Positions 1-8,768 of a DNA stretch of 41,117 nt are shown piece after piece. Below the pieces are notes generated by a model. That model was not told where the DNA came from and made no database searches. It worked only from the letters and a program-made list of their open reading frames with translations. Location: assembly GCA_030746555.1 (NCBI GenBank), contig JASLMK010000127.1:1-41117 (forward strand), read 5' to 3'. Source of the DNA: Planctomycetota bacterium. Lineage in GTDB: Bacteria; Planctomycetota; UBA1135; GCA-002686595. Made by a program: the position numbers and the translations under genes. Each line of letters opens with the position of its first letter. The stretch's first letter is position 1.

Positions 1-1
1 C

Positions 2-1030
2 GATCGCCACCGCGCGGCCGGGGGCGACGCCCTCGTGCTCGAGGTCAGCTCCCACGCCCTCGAGCAGGAACGCACCGCGGGGCTGCCCCTCTCGGTGGCG
101 GTGTTCACGAACCTCTCGCGCGATCACCTCGACTACCACGGCGACATGGAGCGCTACGCGCGCACCAAGGCGCGCCTGTTCGAGGGCCTCGGTGCGGACG
201 GCACGGCGGTGGTGCACGCGCCCGACGACCGCGCCGAACAGATGAGCAGCGCCGCCCGCGAGGCGGGCGCGCGCGTGGTGACCTACGGCGTCCTCGACGG
301 GACGCCTTCAGACAGCGCCGGGGTAGCGGACCTTCGCGCGTCCCTGGACCGTGTGGACTTGGAGGGATCCGACCTGACCCTGAATGGGATGGGGATCTCC
401 GGGGTCGCAGCAAGACTGCCCCTCCTTGGCCGGCACAACGTCCAGAACGCGCTCGCGTCCGTCGCCTCGGCGCTCCTTTCGGGAGCGAGCCCCTCCACCG
501 TCGTGGAGGGGCTCGCCCGACTCTCGGCACCGGCGGGCAGGATGGAGCGCGTCCCCACGGGCGCTCGCGGTTTCCACCTGTTCGTCGACTACGCGCACAC
601 CGAGGCGGCCCTCGAGTCGGCGCTCGGCGTCTTGCGGGACGCCATGGCAGGGCGCGCGACATCCGAGGCAGCGGGCGAGGGCCGCCTCATCCTCCTCTTC
701 GGCTGCGGCGGCGAACGCGACAGCGGCAAGCGAGCCCCGATGGGTCGTGCGGCGTGCGCCGGCGCCGACCTCGTGGTCCTGACCAGCGACAACCCGCGCG
801 GCGAGGACCCGCGGGTGATCGCCGACCAGGTGCGCTCGGGAATGGGCGAGGGCACAGCAGCCGTGACCGTCGAGCTAGACCGGCGGCGAGCGATCCGGCT
901 GGCCCTCGAGTCGGCCGAGCCCGGCGACGCGGTCCTGCTCGCGGGCAAGGGGCACGAGACCGTCCAGCTGTGCGGCAGCGAGCGCGTGCCCTTCGATGAC
1001 CGCGTGGTGGCCCTGGAGGAGCTGGGGTGA
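2..1030 (+). CDS. murE: MurE, UDP-MurNAc-tripeptide ligase, 3' part
   Basis: ATP-dependent cytoplasmic ligase that adds the third amino acid to UDP-MurNAc-L-Ala-D-Glu in peptidoglycan synthesis. The window begins inside the gene: the frame is open from base 2 and the N-terminal UDP-substrate domain and P-loop are outside. Visible are the Mur central-domain stretch EVSSHAL, then TNLSRDHLDYHG, the C-terminal domain start with VDYAHT, and the substrate-selecting motif DNPR within TSDNPRGEDP. DNPR is the known signature of meso-diaminopimelate-specific MurE, so the wall is expected to be meso-DAP type. The stop overlaps the murF start as GTGA, which indicates translational coupling. Family identity is certain; substrate choice rests on the motif. 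Confidence 0.95.
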   Translation, partial: DRHRAAGGDALVLEVSSHALEQERTAGLPLSVAVFTNLSRDHLDYHGDMERYARTKARLFEGLGADGTAVVHAPDDRAEQMSSAAREAGARVVTYGVLDGTPSDSAGVADLRASLDRVDLEGSDLTLNGMGISGVAARLPLLGRHNVQNALASVASALLSGASPSTVVEGLARLSAPAGRMERVPTGARGFHLFVDYAHTEAALESALGVLRDAMAGRATSEAAGEGRLILLFGCGGERDSGKRAPMGRAACAGADLVVLTSDNPRGEDPRVIADQVRSGMGEGTAAVTVELDRRRAIRLALESAEPGDAVLLAGKGHETVQLCGSERVPFDDRVVALEELG

Positions 1031-2436
1031 TCGACGTGAAGATCGCCCAGATCATCGACTCCACCGGCGCGCAGCTGTTGCGCGGCGGAGACCAGGCCCT
1101 GGCACGCGGCGTCAGCACGGACACGCGGCTCTTGGAGGGGGGCGAGTTCTTCATAGCCCTGTCGGGGCCCAACTTCGACGGCAACGCCTTCGCCCGCGAG
1201 GCGGCGCGGCGCGGAGCGGCCGGCGTGATGCTGCGGGGTCCCGCCGCCGAGGTCTCCGAGCTGGTCGCTGATCTCCCCGAGGACCTCGCCGTCTTGGTGC
1301 ACGAGCAGCCGCGGCGCGCGCTCTCCGACCTGGCGTCCTGGCACCGCGAACGGCTGGCGATCCCGGTCATCGGCGTCACCGGATCGTGCGGCAAGACCAC
1401 CACCAAGAACATCCTGGTCGAGCTCCTCGCCCTGCGACGGAGCGTGGTCGGTTCGCCCAGCTCGTTCAACAACGACATCGGTGTCCCGCACACGCTCTTC
1501 CTCGCAGACCGCCGGACCGAGGCGCTCGTCGTGGAGATGGGCACCAACCACCCCGGCGAGATCGCCGCCCTGTGCCGCACGGCGCGGCCGACCGCGGGGA
1601 TCATCACGAACGTGGGAGCCAGCCACCTCGAAGGGCTGGGCTGCGTCGAGGGCGTGGCCGACGAGAAGGGGGAGCTGGCGAGAAGCCTCCCCGAGGACGG
1701 CTTCTGCGTGCTCAATGCCGACTGCCGATGGACGTCGAAGCTGCGTTCCATGACGACCGCGCGGGTCATCAGCTTCAGTGTGGAAGGGGAAGGGGATCTC
1801 GACGCCGGCGATGTCTGGTTCCATTCGGGCGGAACCACCATGGTCGTCGACGGCCGTGAGGTCACCTTCCCCTTGCTCGGGCTCCACAACGTGCAGAACC
1901 TGCTGGCGGCGCTCGCGGCATGCCTGGGACTGGGGCTCACCCTGGACGAGGTGCTCCCGGCCGTGTCTCGGCTCAGCGGCGGCCGCCGCCGCATGGAGCG
2001 CATCGACGCGGGGGACATGACCGTGTTCGACGACACCTACAACGCCAACCCCGAGTCGGCTCGCGCGAGCGTGCGCGTCCTGGCCGGGCTGTACGGCTAC
2101 CGGCGCCGCGTCCTCGTGCTGGGCGACATGCTCGAGCTCGGTGAGCTCTCCGCCGAGCTGCACCACGCCGTGGGCGTGGAGGCCGCGCGCGCGGGAATCG
2201 ACCTCTTGGTGTGCGTGGGGGACCTCACCCGCGCCACGGCGGCGGGCGCCCTGGAGGGCGGACTCGACCGGGAGCAGACCCTCCATTATCCCGACCTCGA
2301 GGCCGCCCTGGGTGCGGTCTGCGGCGAGCTCGGCGCCGGCGACGTGGTCCTGATCAAGGGCAGCCGCAGGATCGGCTTGGAGCGACTGGTCGAGCGCGTG
2401 GTCGCCGACGCGGCGGAACGAGGAGGCGCGCAGTGA
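1027..2436 (+). CDS. murF: MurF, UDP-MurNAc-tripeptide:D-Ala-D-Ala ligase
   Basis: Adds D-Ala-D-Ala to UDP-MurNAc-tripeptide, the last cytoplasmic step of peptide-stem assembly. The 469-residue protein is of normal family length. The N-terminal domain carries STDTR (about 30-34), the ATP P-loop GVTGSCGKTTTK is at 116-127, EMGTNHPGEI follows, and the C-terminal domain opens with FDDTYNANP. The GTG start at 1027 overlaps the murE stop by four bases, and the gene ends on TGA overlapping the GTG of mraY, so murE-murF-mraY form a tightly coupled run. No anomalies are visible. Confidence 0.96.
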   Translation: MIDVKIAQIIDSTGAQLLRGGDQALARGVSTDTRLLEGGEFFIALSGPNFDGNAFAREAARRGAAGVMLRGPAAEVSELVADLPEDLAVLVHEQPRRALSDLASWHRERLAIPVIGVTGSCGKTTTKNILVELLALRRSVVGSPSSFNNDIGVPHTLFLADRRTEALVVEMGTNHPGEIAALCRTARPTAGIITNVGASHLEGLGCVEGVADEKGELARSLPEDGFCVLNADCRWTSKLRSMTTARVISFSVEGEGDLDAGDVWFHSGGTTMVVDGREVTFPLLGLHNVQNLLAALAACLGLGLTLDEVLPAVSRLSGGRRRMERIDAGDMTVFDDTYNANPESARASVRVLAGLYGYRRRVLVLGDMLELGELSAELHHAVGVEAARAGIDLLVCVGDLTRATAAGALEGGLDREQTLHYPDLEAALGAVCGELGAGDVVLIKGSRRIGLERLVERVVADAAERGGAQ

Positions 2437-3581
2437 TCCCCGGGATCCTCGACGACCTGCTCGGGGTGCGGCTGTTCGGTTATATCTCGTTCCGCGTAGC
2501 GATGGCGGGATTGACGGCGTTCCTGTTCGCCCTGTGGTGGGGCCGGCCCGTCATCGCGTGGCTGCGCGCCCACCGCGTCCTCGAGGACCTCTCGGCGAGC
2601 GACCTCGTGCCGATCGAGGTCGCCCGCGGTGAGCCGACCAAACGCGATACGCCGACCATGGGCGGGAGCTTCCTGGTGGCGTCCCTGCTGGGTTCGGCCC
2701 TCTTGTGGTGCCGGCTCGACAACGTGCACGTCGTCCTCGGCGTCCTGCTCACCGCGGGCCTGGCGGCCGTCGGTTTCGTCGACGACTTCAAGAAGCTCAC
2801 GATCAAGGGCTGCCAGGGTCTCTCGAGGCGCTCGAAGATGGCCGGCATGACCCTGGTCACCCTCGGGGTCGTCGGCGCCTTCATCACCTTCGCGGTCACG
2901 ACGGGCCGTCTCGGCCTCCTGGACCTGCACCTCCCCCTGCTCAAGGACGCCGCCGTGCCCCTGGGCCGCCTGGGAGTGCTCGGGATCGTCTGCTTCTTGG
3001 CCTTCGAGTGGTTCGTCGTCGTCGGCACCGCCAACGCGGCCAACATCACCGACGGTCTCGACGGTCTGGCGGCGGGCTGCATGATCATCTCCGGTCTGAC
3101 CCTGTCGATCTTCTGCTACGTCGCCGGGCGCTGGGACTGGACCGAGTACCTCCTGCTGCCCCACGTGCAGGCCGCCTCGGAGATGGCGGTCCTGGGCGGC
3201 GCGCTGTGCGGCGGGTGCCTGGGTTTCCTCTGGTACAACTGCTTTCCCGCGCGTGTCTTCATGGGCGACTCCGGTTCCCTGCCCATCGGCGGTCTCCTGG
3301 CCTGGATGGCCCTGGTCGCCAAGCAGGAGCTCGTCCTGCCGCTGATCGCGGCGGTCTTCGTCGCGGACCTCGCCAGCAGCGCCCTGCAGCAGCTCTGGTA
3401 TCGGCGGACCGGCGGTCGTCGGCTGTTCACGTGCGCGCCGATCCACCACGGGTTCGAGCGCCACGGGGGACTGTTCAAGGACGGGCCGGCCCCCTGGCAC
3501 GAGGTGACCGTCACCGTGCGCGCCTGGATCGTCGCCTCGGTCTGCGCCATGGCCGGGCTCGCCCTCTTGAAGGTCCGCTGA
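2433..3581 (+). CDS. mraY: MraY, phospho-MurNAc-pentapeptide transferase
   Basis: Integral membrane enzyme that moves phospho-MurNAc-pentapeptide from UDP onto undecaprenyl phosphate, giving lipid I. I place the start at GTG 2433, which overlaps the murF stop (GTGA) and follows AGGAGG at 2421-2426; the open frame continues upstream only as a shadow of murF. The 382-residue protein has about ten hydrophobic segments and the family motifs FVDDFKKL, NAANITDGLDGLA with its catalytic Asp residues, GDSGSLPIGG, and the histidine-rich loop PIHHGFE. The final TGA shares one base with the ATG of ftsW. murD, which often follows mraY, is absent. Confidence 0.95.
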   Translation: MIPGILDDLLGVRLFGYISFRVAMAGLTAFLFALWWGRPVIAWLRAHRVLEDLSASDLVPIEVARGEPTKRDTPTMGGSFLVASLLGSALLWCRLDNVHVVLGVLLTAGLAAVGFVDDFKKLTIKGCQGLSRRSKMAGMTLVTLGVVGAFITFAVTTGRLGLLDLHLPLLKDAAVPLGRLGVLGIVCFLAFEWFVVVGTANAANITDGLDGLAAGCMIISGLTLSIFCYVAGRWDWTEYLLLPHVQAASEMAVLGGALCGGCLGFLWYNCFPARVFMGDSGSLPIGGLLAWMALVAKQELVLPLIAAVFVADLASSALQQLWYRRTGGRRLFTCAPIHHGFERHGGLFKDGPAPWHEVTVTVRAWIVASVCAMAGLALLKVR

Positions 3582-4801
3582 TGGCACGCTTTCGACGCAG
3601 GAACGGTCTCCCCCGACCCGCCGGCCCCGGCGAGCACCAGGTGACGCTCTTCGAGCGCCTGGACTTCATCCCGCGGCTGGTCGAGGTCCACGATCCGGTG
3701 CGCCCGGCGGTGAAGCTGTTCTGTGTCGTGTTGGCGATGATGGGGATGGGGCTCCTGCTGCAGGCCAGCCACGCGGCGACCATCCTGGCTCCCGACGCCT
3801 TCGCTTCCGAGGTCGTCGAGCAGGCAGTCTTCCGCATCCTCGGCCTCGTCGCCTTGCTGGTCGCCTTCCGCCTGGGCCCCGAGCGCGTGCGGGCGATGCT
3901 GCCGGTGCTGGTCGTCGTCGCCGGCGTGCTGCTGCTGTTGGTCTGGGCGCCCTGGATCGGAAAGCCCGAGAACGGCTCCCACCGCTGGATCCGCGTGCCT
4001 GTCCTGGGGCTGTCCTTTCAGCCCTCGGAGTTCGCGCGCATCGTGCTCGTCGTCTGGGTCGCCGACCGCTGCACCCGTCTGGGCGACCGCCTGCACGACC
4101 TGCGCCGGGGCCTGCTCCCCATCCTGGCCGTCTGCTACGTGTTCTTCGGACTGATCGCCTTGGAGACGGACCTCGGTGGCGCCCTGCTGTGCCTGTGCTG
4201 CTTCACCCCGACCTTGTGGGTCGGCGGCGCGCGCTCGGGGCAGCTCGCCTCCACGGCTCTGATCGGCGGGGCCACGGTGGTGGTGTTCACCGTCATCAAC
4301 TACGGCTACATCCGCAGCCGCATCGCGGTCTTCCTCGGCCACGAGCAGAACGCCCAAGTCAGTCAGTCGGTCGAGGCCCTCGGTAGCGGCGGGCTGTTCG
4401 GCGTCGGCCTGGGGCGGGGCCTGTACCGCAACCACGGGGTTCCCTACCAGGACTCCGACTACGTCTTCGCCCTCGTGGGGGAGGAGCTGGGCCTGTTCGG
4501 CATGTTCGTCTGCCTCGGTCTCATCCTCGCCCTGGTGTGGTTCTCGATGCGCTTCGTGCTCTCGATCCGCGACCGCTTCGCGGCGTTGGTCGCCTTCGGC
4601 CTGCTGCTCTCGGTCGGCTTGCAGGCGATGATCCACATGAGCGTCGTGACCGGGCTCGCGCCGCCCAAGGGCATGAATCTGCCCTTCGTCTCCGACGGGG
4701 GCACGTCCCTGTTGATGTCCACCCTGGCCGTCGGGCTCGCCCTGGGCGCGGCCCGCGCCCGCCCGGCTTCCTCGCCCGTACCCACCCCTTCCAGCGCCTG
4801 A
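3581..4801 (+). CDS. ftsW: FtsW/RodA-type SEDS glycosyltransferase
   Basis: SEDS-family polytopic membrane protein, expected to polymerise lipid II glycan strands during septal synthesis with a class B PBP partner. The 406-residue protein starts at ATG 3581 inside the mraY stop (TGATG), with AAGG just upstream. It shows roughly ten membrane segments and SEDS motifs: NGSHRWI, FQPSEFARI, the acidic loop segment ETDLGGALL, and PPKGMNLPFVSDGG near the C-terminus. Its position in a mur cluster favours FtsW over RodA. About 50 residues precede the first membrane segment. No FtsZ is encoded nearby, so its partners in division are unclear. Confidence 0.92.
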   Translation: MARFRRRNGLPRPAGPGEHQVTLFERLDFIPRLVEVHDPVRPAVKLFCVVLAMMGMGLLLQASHAATILAPDAFASEVVEQAVFRILGLVALLVAFRLGPERVRAMLPVLVVVAGVLLLLVWAPWIGKPENGSHRWIRVPVLGLSFQPSEFARIVLVVWVADRCTRLGDRLHDLRRGLLPILAVCYVFFGLIALETDLGGALLCLCCFTPTLWVGGARSGQLASTALIGGATVVVFTVINYGYIRSRIAVFLGHEQNAQVSQSVEALGSGGLFGVGLGRGLYRNHGVPYQDSDYVFALVGEELGLFGMFVCLGLILALVWFSMRFVLSIRDRFAALVAFGLLLSVGLQAMIHMSVVTGLAPPKGMNLPFVSDGGTSLLMSTLAVGLALGAARARPASSPVPTPSSA

Positions 4802-4817
4802 GTCACCGGAGTCCGTC

Positions 4818-5828
4818 ATGCAGAGAATCGAACGCTACGGCGTCGTCGCCATGGTCTTCTTGATCGTCACCATCGCCGCGATCGTCTTCTGGGGCGAGGG
4901 CGAGCCCGCCGCTGCCGACGGGCCGCGACCGACCTCGGTCGCGAAGACGAGCCGCCCCACCCCTCCCAGGAGGTCCGTCGCGAGCACCCTGGAGCGGCCG
5001 CGCAAGGCTCGAGCGCGCGCGCCTCTCGCGGGGAGCGAGCGCCCCGCCTCGGGTGCGCGGCCGCAGGCCGAGCTGAAGCCGATCCCCGTCGCCCGTGGCG
5101 CCGCGGTGCCTCCGACGCGGGTCGAGCCCCTCACCGCCGGGCCCGGTGCGGGGGAGCGCGGGCGGCGCCGGAGCGACCGGGGATCCGCCCCCGCGGCGTC
5201 CGGACCCGCGAGCATCGGGCCGGGCAAGCCCGCTCGCCAGCGGGGTAGGGCGCCCGCCGCCAGCCCGGTGCTGCCGTCGACCGAGGGCCCGGCGGTCGCC
5301 GCGAGGAGCGGCTCTGGCGATGGCGGCGGCGAGGCTCCCGTCGAGAGCGCCGTCTACGTCGTGCGCGCCGGAGACACCCTGAGCGAGATCTCCCAGGCGG
5401 TCTTGGGCAGCGCGCGGCGTTGGCGCGAGCTGATCGAGCTCAACCCGGGGGTGAGGCCCGCCGGCCTGCGCGTGGGGACGCGCCTGCGCCTGCCCGCCGG
5501 CGTGTCGAGCGCTCCCGCGGTGGCGGCCGGCGCCGCTCCCGCGCTCGTCGGCCACACGCGCGTCGAGCCCTTGCTCGGCGTCCCCGCCTCCGACCGCACG
5601 CACGTGGTCGCGCCGGGAGAGGTGTTGTCGGTCATCGCCCAGCGCGAGCTCGGCAGTGCCGGCCGCTGGCGCGAGATCGTCGACCTCAACCCCGGGCTGG
5701 ACCCCGATCGATTGGCCGTCGGCACGGTCCTGGCGCTCCCCGCCGGCGCGTCCGCTCCCGCCGGGCGCGGGCTGATCGCGACCGCCTCCGTCAATCCCAC
5801 CGCGTCCCGCAGCCCACGCGTGCGGTGA
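4818..5828 (+). CDS. Membrane-anchored protein with two LysM domains
   Basis: Predicted single-pass membrane protein with a peptidoglycan-binding periplasmic part. Residues 8-25 form one hydrophobic segment, followed by about 150 residues rich in Ala, Pro, Arg and Ser that look disordered. Two LysM motifs lie at about 180-226 and 262-309, each beginning with VVRAGDTLSE or VVAPGEVLSV and ending with VGT-x-L-x-LPAG. LysM binds GlcNAc-containing glycan. The two copies share the segment RRWRE(L/I)-(I/V)-(E/D)LNPG, suggesting internal duplication. GGAG precedes the ATG, and the stop overlaps the next gene (GTGA). Lying between ftsW and murG, it may attach the synthesis machinery to the wall; that role is inferred. 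No catalytic domain is visible. Confidence 0.85.
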   Translation: MQRIERYGVVAMVFLIVTIAAIVFWGEGEPAAADGPRPTSVAKTSRPTPPRRSVASTLERPRKARARAPLAGSERPASGARPQAELKPIPVARGAAVPPTRVEPLTAGPGAGERGRRRSDRGSAPAASGPASIGPGKPARQRGRAPAASPVLPSTEGPAVAARSGSGDGGGEAPVESAVYVVRAGDTLSEISQAVLGSARRWRELIELNPGVRPAGLRVGTRLRLPAGVSSAPAVAAGAAPALVGHTRVEPLLGVPASDRTHVVAPGEVLSVIAQRELGSAGRWREIVDLNPGLDPDRLAVGTVLALPAGASAPAGRGLIATASVNPTASRSPRVR

Positions 5829-6046
5829 GTGCCTCCGCCCTGGTACGCCTGATCCTGGGCTGCGCCGTCTTGGCGGCGGTGTTCCTGCCCTCGGCGGTCG
5901 AGCTCACGACCTCCGGGCACGAGTACGACCTCGTCGTCGCCCCCGCCGTCCCGTCGACGACCGCCGTCGCGCCAGCGCCGCCCGTCGTCGTCCCCCTCCC
6001 GCCGCCCGTCGCCGTGGTCGAGCAGCCGGGCCGCCCGGGGTTCTGA
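5825..6046 (+). CDS. Small membrane protein with Pro/Val-rich tail, unknown
   Basis: A 73-residue product starting at GTG 5825, overlapping the LysM gene stop by four bases (GTGA). Residues 5-25 form a hydrophobic signal or anchor segment (LVRLILGCAVLAAVFLP), and residues 40-68 are almost entirely Ala, Pro and Val, including VVVPLPPPV. No family is recognised. The coupled start and the 12-base gap to murG make it likely to be a real gene of the operon. It has no Leu-zipper pattern, so it does not look like FtsL or FtsB. It could be a small divisome or envelope accessory protein, or it could be spurious. Confidence 0.55.
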   Translation: MSASALVRLILGCAVLAAVFLPSAVELTTSGHEYDLVVAPAVPSTTAVAPAPPVVVPLPPPVAVVEQPGRPGF

Positions 6047-6058
6047 TCGGCGCGCGCC

Positions 6059-7168
6059 GTGGCCGAGCCCAGCCTCAGAGTGGCCCTGGCCGGCGGCGGC
6101 ACCGGAGGACACATCGTCCCCGGCCTGCACGTGCTCGAGCGCGCGCACGCCGGCGGCGCGCGCATCGAGGACTTGGTGTGGTTCATGAGCGGCCGTCCGG
6201 TCGAGGAGCGCGTCCTCGGCGCGCACGACCTCCCCGGGGAGCGCGTCGTCCTACGCCTGGAGCCGAGCGGCGGCGGCGCGCCCTCGCCCCCGGCTCTGGC
6301 CCTGCGCACGCCCTCGGCTTGCTTGCGGGCGCGTCGGGCCCTCGCACGGCACCGCAGCGACGTGCTCCTGGGCCTGGGCGGGTTCACCGCCCTCCCGGCG
6401 GTCCTGGCCGCCCGCAGCCTGGGGATTCCGGTCGTGCTCTTGGAGATCAACGCCGTCCGCGGGCGCGCCACGCGCTGGCTCTCGCCCCTGGCCGGGCGCG
6501 TGCTCCACGCCTGGCGCTCGAGCCTCCCCGCCGGCGGAGGCGGGTCTGCCCGTGCGCGCTGGATCGGCCCACCGGTGGCGCCGGGCCTCCTCGAGGCCGG
6601 CGAGCCCCGCGAGGAGGCCCTGGCGGCCCTCGGTTTCGACCCTCGCCGGCCCCTCTTGTGTGTCCTGGGCGGCAGCCAGGGCGCGGCGGTCCTCAATCGC
6701 TTCGTTTGCCGGCACGGGCCGGCGCTGCTGGAGGGAGGCCTGCAGCTCCTGCACCAGACCGGTCCGGGACGGCGCGCCGAGGGTCTCGACGAGCGGGAGG
6801 CCTACCTGGCGGTGGAGTACGTGGACGACATGGAGCGCGTCCTGCGCGCGGGCACCCTGGCCCTGTGTCGGGGTGGCGCGTCGACCCTGGCGGAGATCGC
6901 CGCGGTGGGCATGCCCGCGATCGTCGTGCCCTACGGCGCGCACGCCGACGGGCATCAGGAGCGCAATGCCCTCGAGTTGGGCGAGGGGGCCCGCATCCGC
7001 ATGGAGTCCGCCCTCGACGAGGGATTGGCGCGGGAGCTGCTGCGTCTGGCGGGGAGCGAGGCCGCGAGCGAGCGAGACCGCATGAGCCGGGCGGCGCGGG
7101 CCGCCCTGCCGCGAGACTCGGCGGGGAGCGTGATCGAGGAGTTGTGTCGGGCGTGCGGAGCGAGCTGA
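6059..7168 (+). CDS. murG: MurG, lipid II synthase
   Basis: Peripheral inner-membrane GT-B glycosyltransferase that adds GlcNAc from UDP-GlcNAc to lipid I, giving lipid II. The 369-residue product starts at GTG 6059. It has the N-terminal glycine loop GGGTGGH (12-18), the second Rossmann loop LGGSQGA (about 202-208), the UDP-GlcNAc-binding segment RGGASTLAEI (about 271-280) and PY-x(4)-DGHQ typical of MurG. The middle region is richer in Arg and Ala than usual but intact. Just after its stop the operon has a 115-base gap with a palindrome before murC. Confidence 0.94.
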   Translation: MAEPSLRVALAGGGTGGHIVPGLHVLERAHAGGARIEDLVWFMSGRPVEERVLGAHDLPGERVVLRLEPSGGGAPSPPALALRTPSACLRARRALARHRSDVLLGLGGFTALPAVLAARSLGIPVVLLEINAVRGRATRWLSPLAGRVLHAWRSSLPAGGGGSARARWIGPPVAPGLLEAGEPREEALAALGFDPRRPLLCVLGGSQGAAVLNRFVCRHGPALLEGGLQLLHQTGPGRRAEGLDEREAYLAVEYVDDMERVLRAGTLALCRGGASTLAEIAAVGMPAIVVPYGAHADGHQERNALELGEGARIRMESALDEGLARELLRLAGSEAASERDRMSRAARAALPRDSAGSVIEELCRACGAS

Positions 7169-7179
7169 CCCGAAAGGGG

Positions 7180-7195
7180 GCGCACAACTGTGCGC
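7180..7195. promoter_or_regulatory. 16-base palindrome between murG and murC
   Basis: Inverted repeat GCGCACA-AC-TGTGCGC in the 115-base murG-murC gap, preceded by a G-run. It could be an operator for a dimeric regulator or a short hairpin in the murG-murC transcript; there is no T-tract to support a factor-independent terminator. It is the only clear break in an otherwise overlapping cell-wall operon. The symmetry is seen directly; the function is unknown. Confidence 0.35.
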
Positions 7196-7283
7196 GCTCG
7201 CGCTTGAAGCGGCCGGTGCGTTGGGGAAGTCTGGGGGCGCGAAGCAGCCGGGCGACGAGCGAGGAAGGCAGCAGGGAGACGCG

Positions 7284-8768
7284 ATGAGCGAGCTGACGGG
7301 ATCGGGAGAGGGTTCGGGCCTGGCACGACGGGTGCACTTCGTGGGCATCGGGGGCGCCGGCTGCTCGGGAGCCGCGCGCCTCCTGCACGCCCGCGGACAC
7401 GTGGTCAGCGGCTACGACCGTGACGGTTCGAGCTTCAGCGCGCCCCTGGGAGGGCTGGGCATCGAGCTGCACGTCGGGGAGGAGGGTAGGCAGCCCCTGC
7501 CCGCCGAGGTCGAGTTGGTCGTCCGCTCGGCCGCCGTCCCCCTCGACGACGAGCACTGCGCGGCGGCCCTCGCCCGCGGAGTGGAAGTGATGAAGTACGG
7601 CGAGCTGCTCGCGCGCCTGTGTCCCCCCGACCGCACCCTGGCGGTGGCGGGCACCCACGGCAAGACGACCACCTCCTGGATGCTCCACCACGCTCTGCTC
7701 GGCCTGGCCGAGGCCCTCGGCCGCGGCGCCCCGCGCCCGGGAGCCCTGGTGGGAGGCACCGACCGCAGCGGGGGGGCGAACGCCGTCCCGCCCGACGACG
7801 GCGGCTGGTTCGCCGTGGAGGCCTGCGAGTACGACCGCACCTTCCTCGGGCTGCGGCCGGCGGGCGCGGTCGTGACCAACATCGAAGCCGACCACCTCGA
7901 CTACTTCCGCACCTTCGAGCACATCGAGCAGGCCTTCGCGCGGTTCGGCGACAAGGTCAACCCCGAGGGGCTGTTGGTGCTCGGCGGCGACGTCCCCGAG
8001 AGCATCGACGCGGCCGTGCGCTGCGACGTCTGGCGCATCGGGCGCGAGCTGAAGATCGACCTGGTCGGAGAGGAACGGGGCTACTTCCGCTTCCGGCTGT
8101 GCGGACCGGGTTGGGCGACGCCGGTCGTGAGCCTGGGCGTGCCGGGCGCCTTCAACGTCGAGAATGCGGCCTGCGCCCTGGCTCTGGCCGTGGGGCACGC
8201 GGCGCGCGTCTGGCGCCTCGAGCCAGAGGTCGCCGCCGTGGGCGCGGCCACGGCGCTCGAGCGCTTCATCGGCACAGAGCGGCGCTTCGAGAGCTGGGGC
8301 ATCGCCGACGACGTGGAGGTCGTGCACGACTACGCCCATCACCCGACCGAGGTGCGCGTGACGATCGAGACCGCGCGTCGGGCCTTCTCTACCCGCCCCG
8401 TGCACGTGCTCTTCCAGCCCCATCAGTTCAGCCGGACCGCGCGCTTCATGAGCGAGTTCGTCGAGAGCCTGCGCGGTGCGGACCGCGTCGTCGTGGCCGA
8501 CGTCTACGGCGCGCGCGTCCACATCGACGAGACCCGGTTCGGCTCCCAATCCGACCTGGCGGAGGAGCTGGCCTCGCGCCTGCGGCGGGCCGGCGTCGCC
8601 TCCGCGAGCGGCGGCGACCTCCGCGGCAGCGTCGGCGAGACCCTCCGGCAACTCCCGCCCGCGAGCGTGCTGCTCGTGCTCGGCGCCGGCGACGTGGACG
8701 GCACCCGTGAACGGATCATCGACGAGCTGGCCCTGCGCCGCCCTGCGGCGGGCCGAACTCTCTCCTAG
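7284..8768 (+). CDS. murC: MurC, UDP-MurNAc:L-alanine ligase
   Basis: Attaches L-Ala to UDP-MurNAc, the first step of the stem peptide. I choose ATG 7284, which follows AGGGAG at 7273-7278; an upstream in-frame TTG at 7221 would add a non-conserved leader. The 494-residue protein shows the N-terminal UDP-binding loop HFVGIGGAGCSG (18-29), the ATP P-loop AGTHGKTTT (about 122-130), EADHLDYF, the C-terminal domain start VVHDYAHHPTEV and FQPHQFSRT, all typical of MurC. Murein-recycling Mpl is an alternative, but the position before murB favours MurC. Its 3' end overlaps the likely start of murB. Confidence 0.95.
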   Translation: MSELTGSGEGSGLARRVHFVGIGGAGCSGAARLLHARGHVVSGYDRDGSSFSAPLGGLGIELHVGEEGRQPLPAEVELVVRSAAVPLDDEHCAAALARGVEVMKYGELLARLCPPDRTLAVAGTHGKTTTSWMLHHALLGLAEALGRGAPRPGALVGGTDRSGGANAVPPDDGGWFAVEACEYDRTFLGLRPAGAVVTNIEADHLDYFRTFEHIEQAFARFGDKVNPEGLLVLGGDVPESIDAAVRCDVWRIGRELKIDLVGEERGYFRFRLCGPGWATPVVSLGVPGAFNVENAACALALAVGHAARVWRLEPEVAAVGAATALERFIGTERRFESWGIADDVEVVHDYAHHPTEVRVTIETARRAFSTRPVHVLFQPHQFSRTARFMSEFVESLRGADRVVVADVYGARVHIDETRFGSQSDLAEELASRLRRAGVASASGGDLRGSVGETLRQLPPASVLLVLGAGDVDGTRERIIDELALRRPAAGRTLS

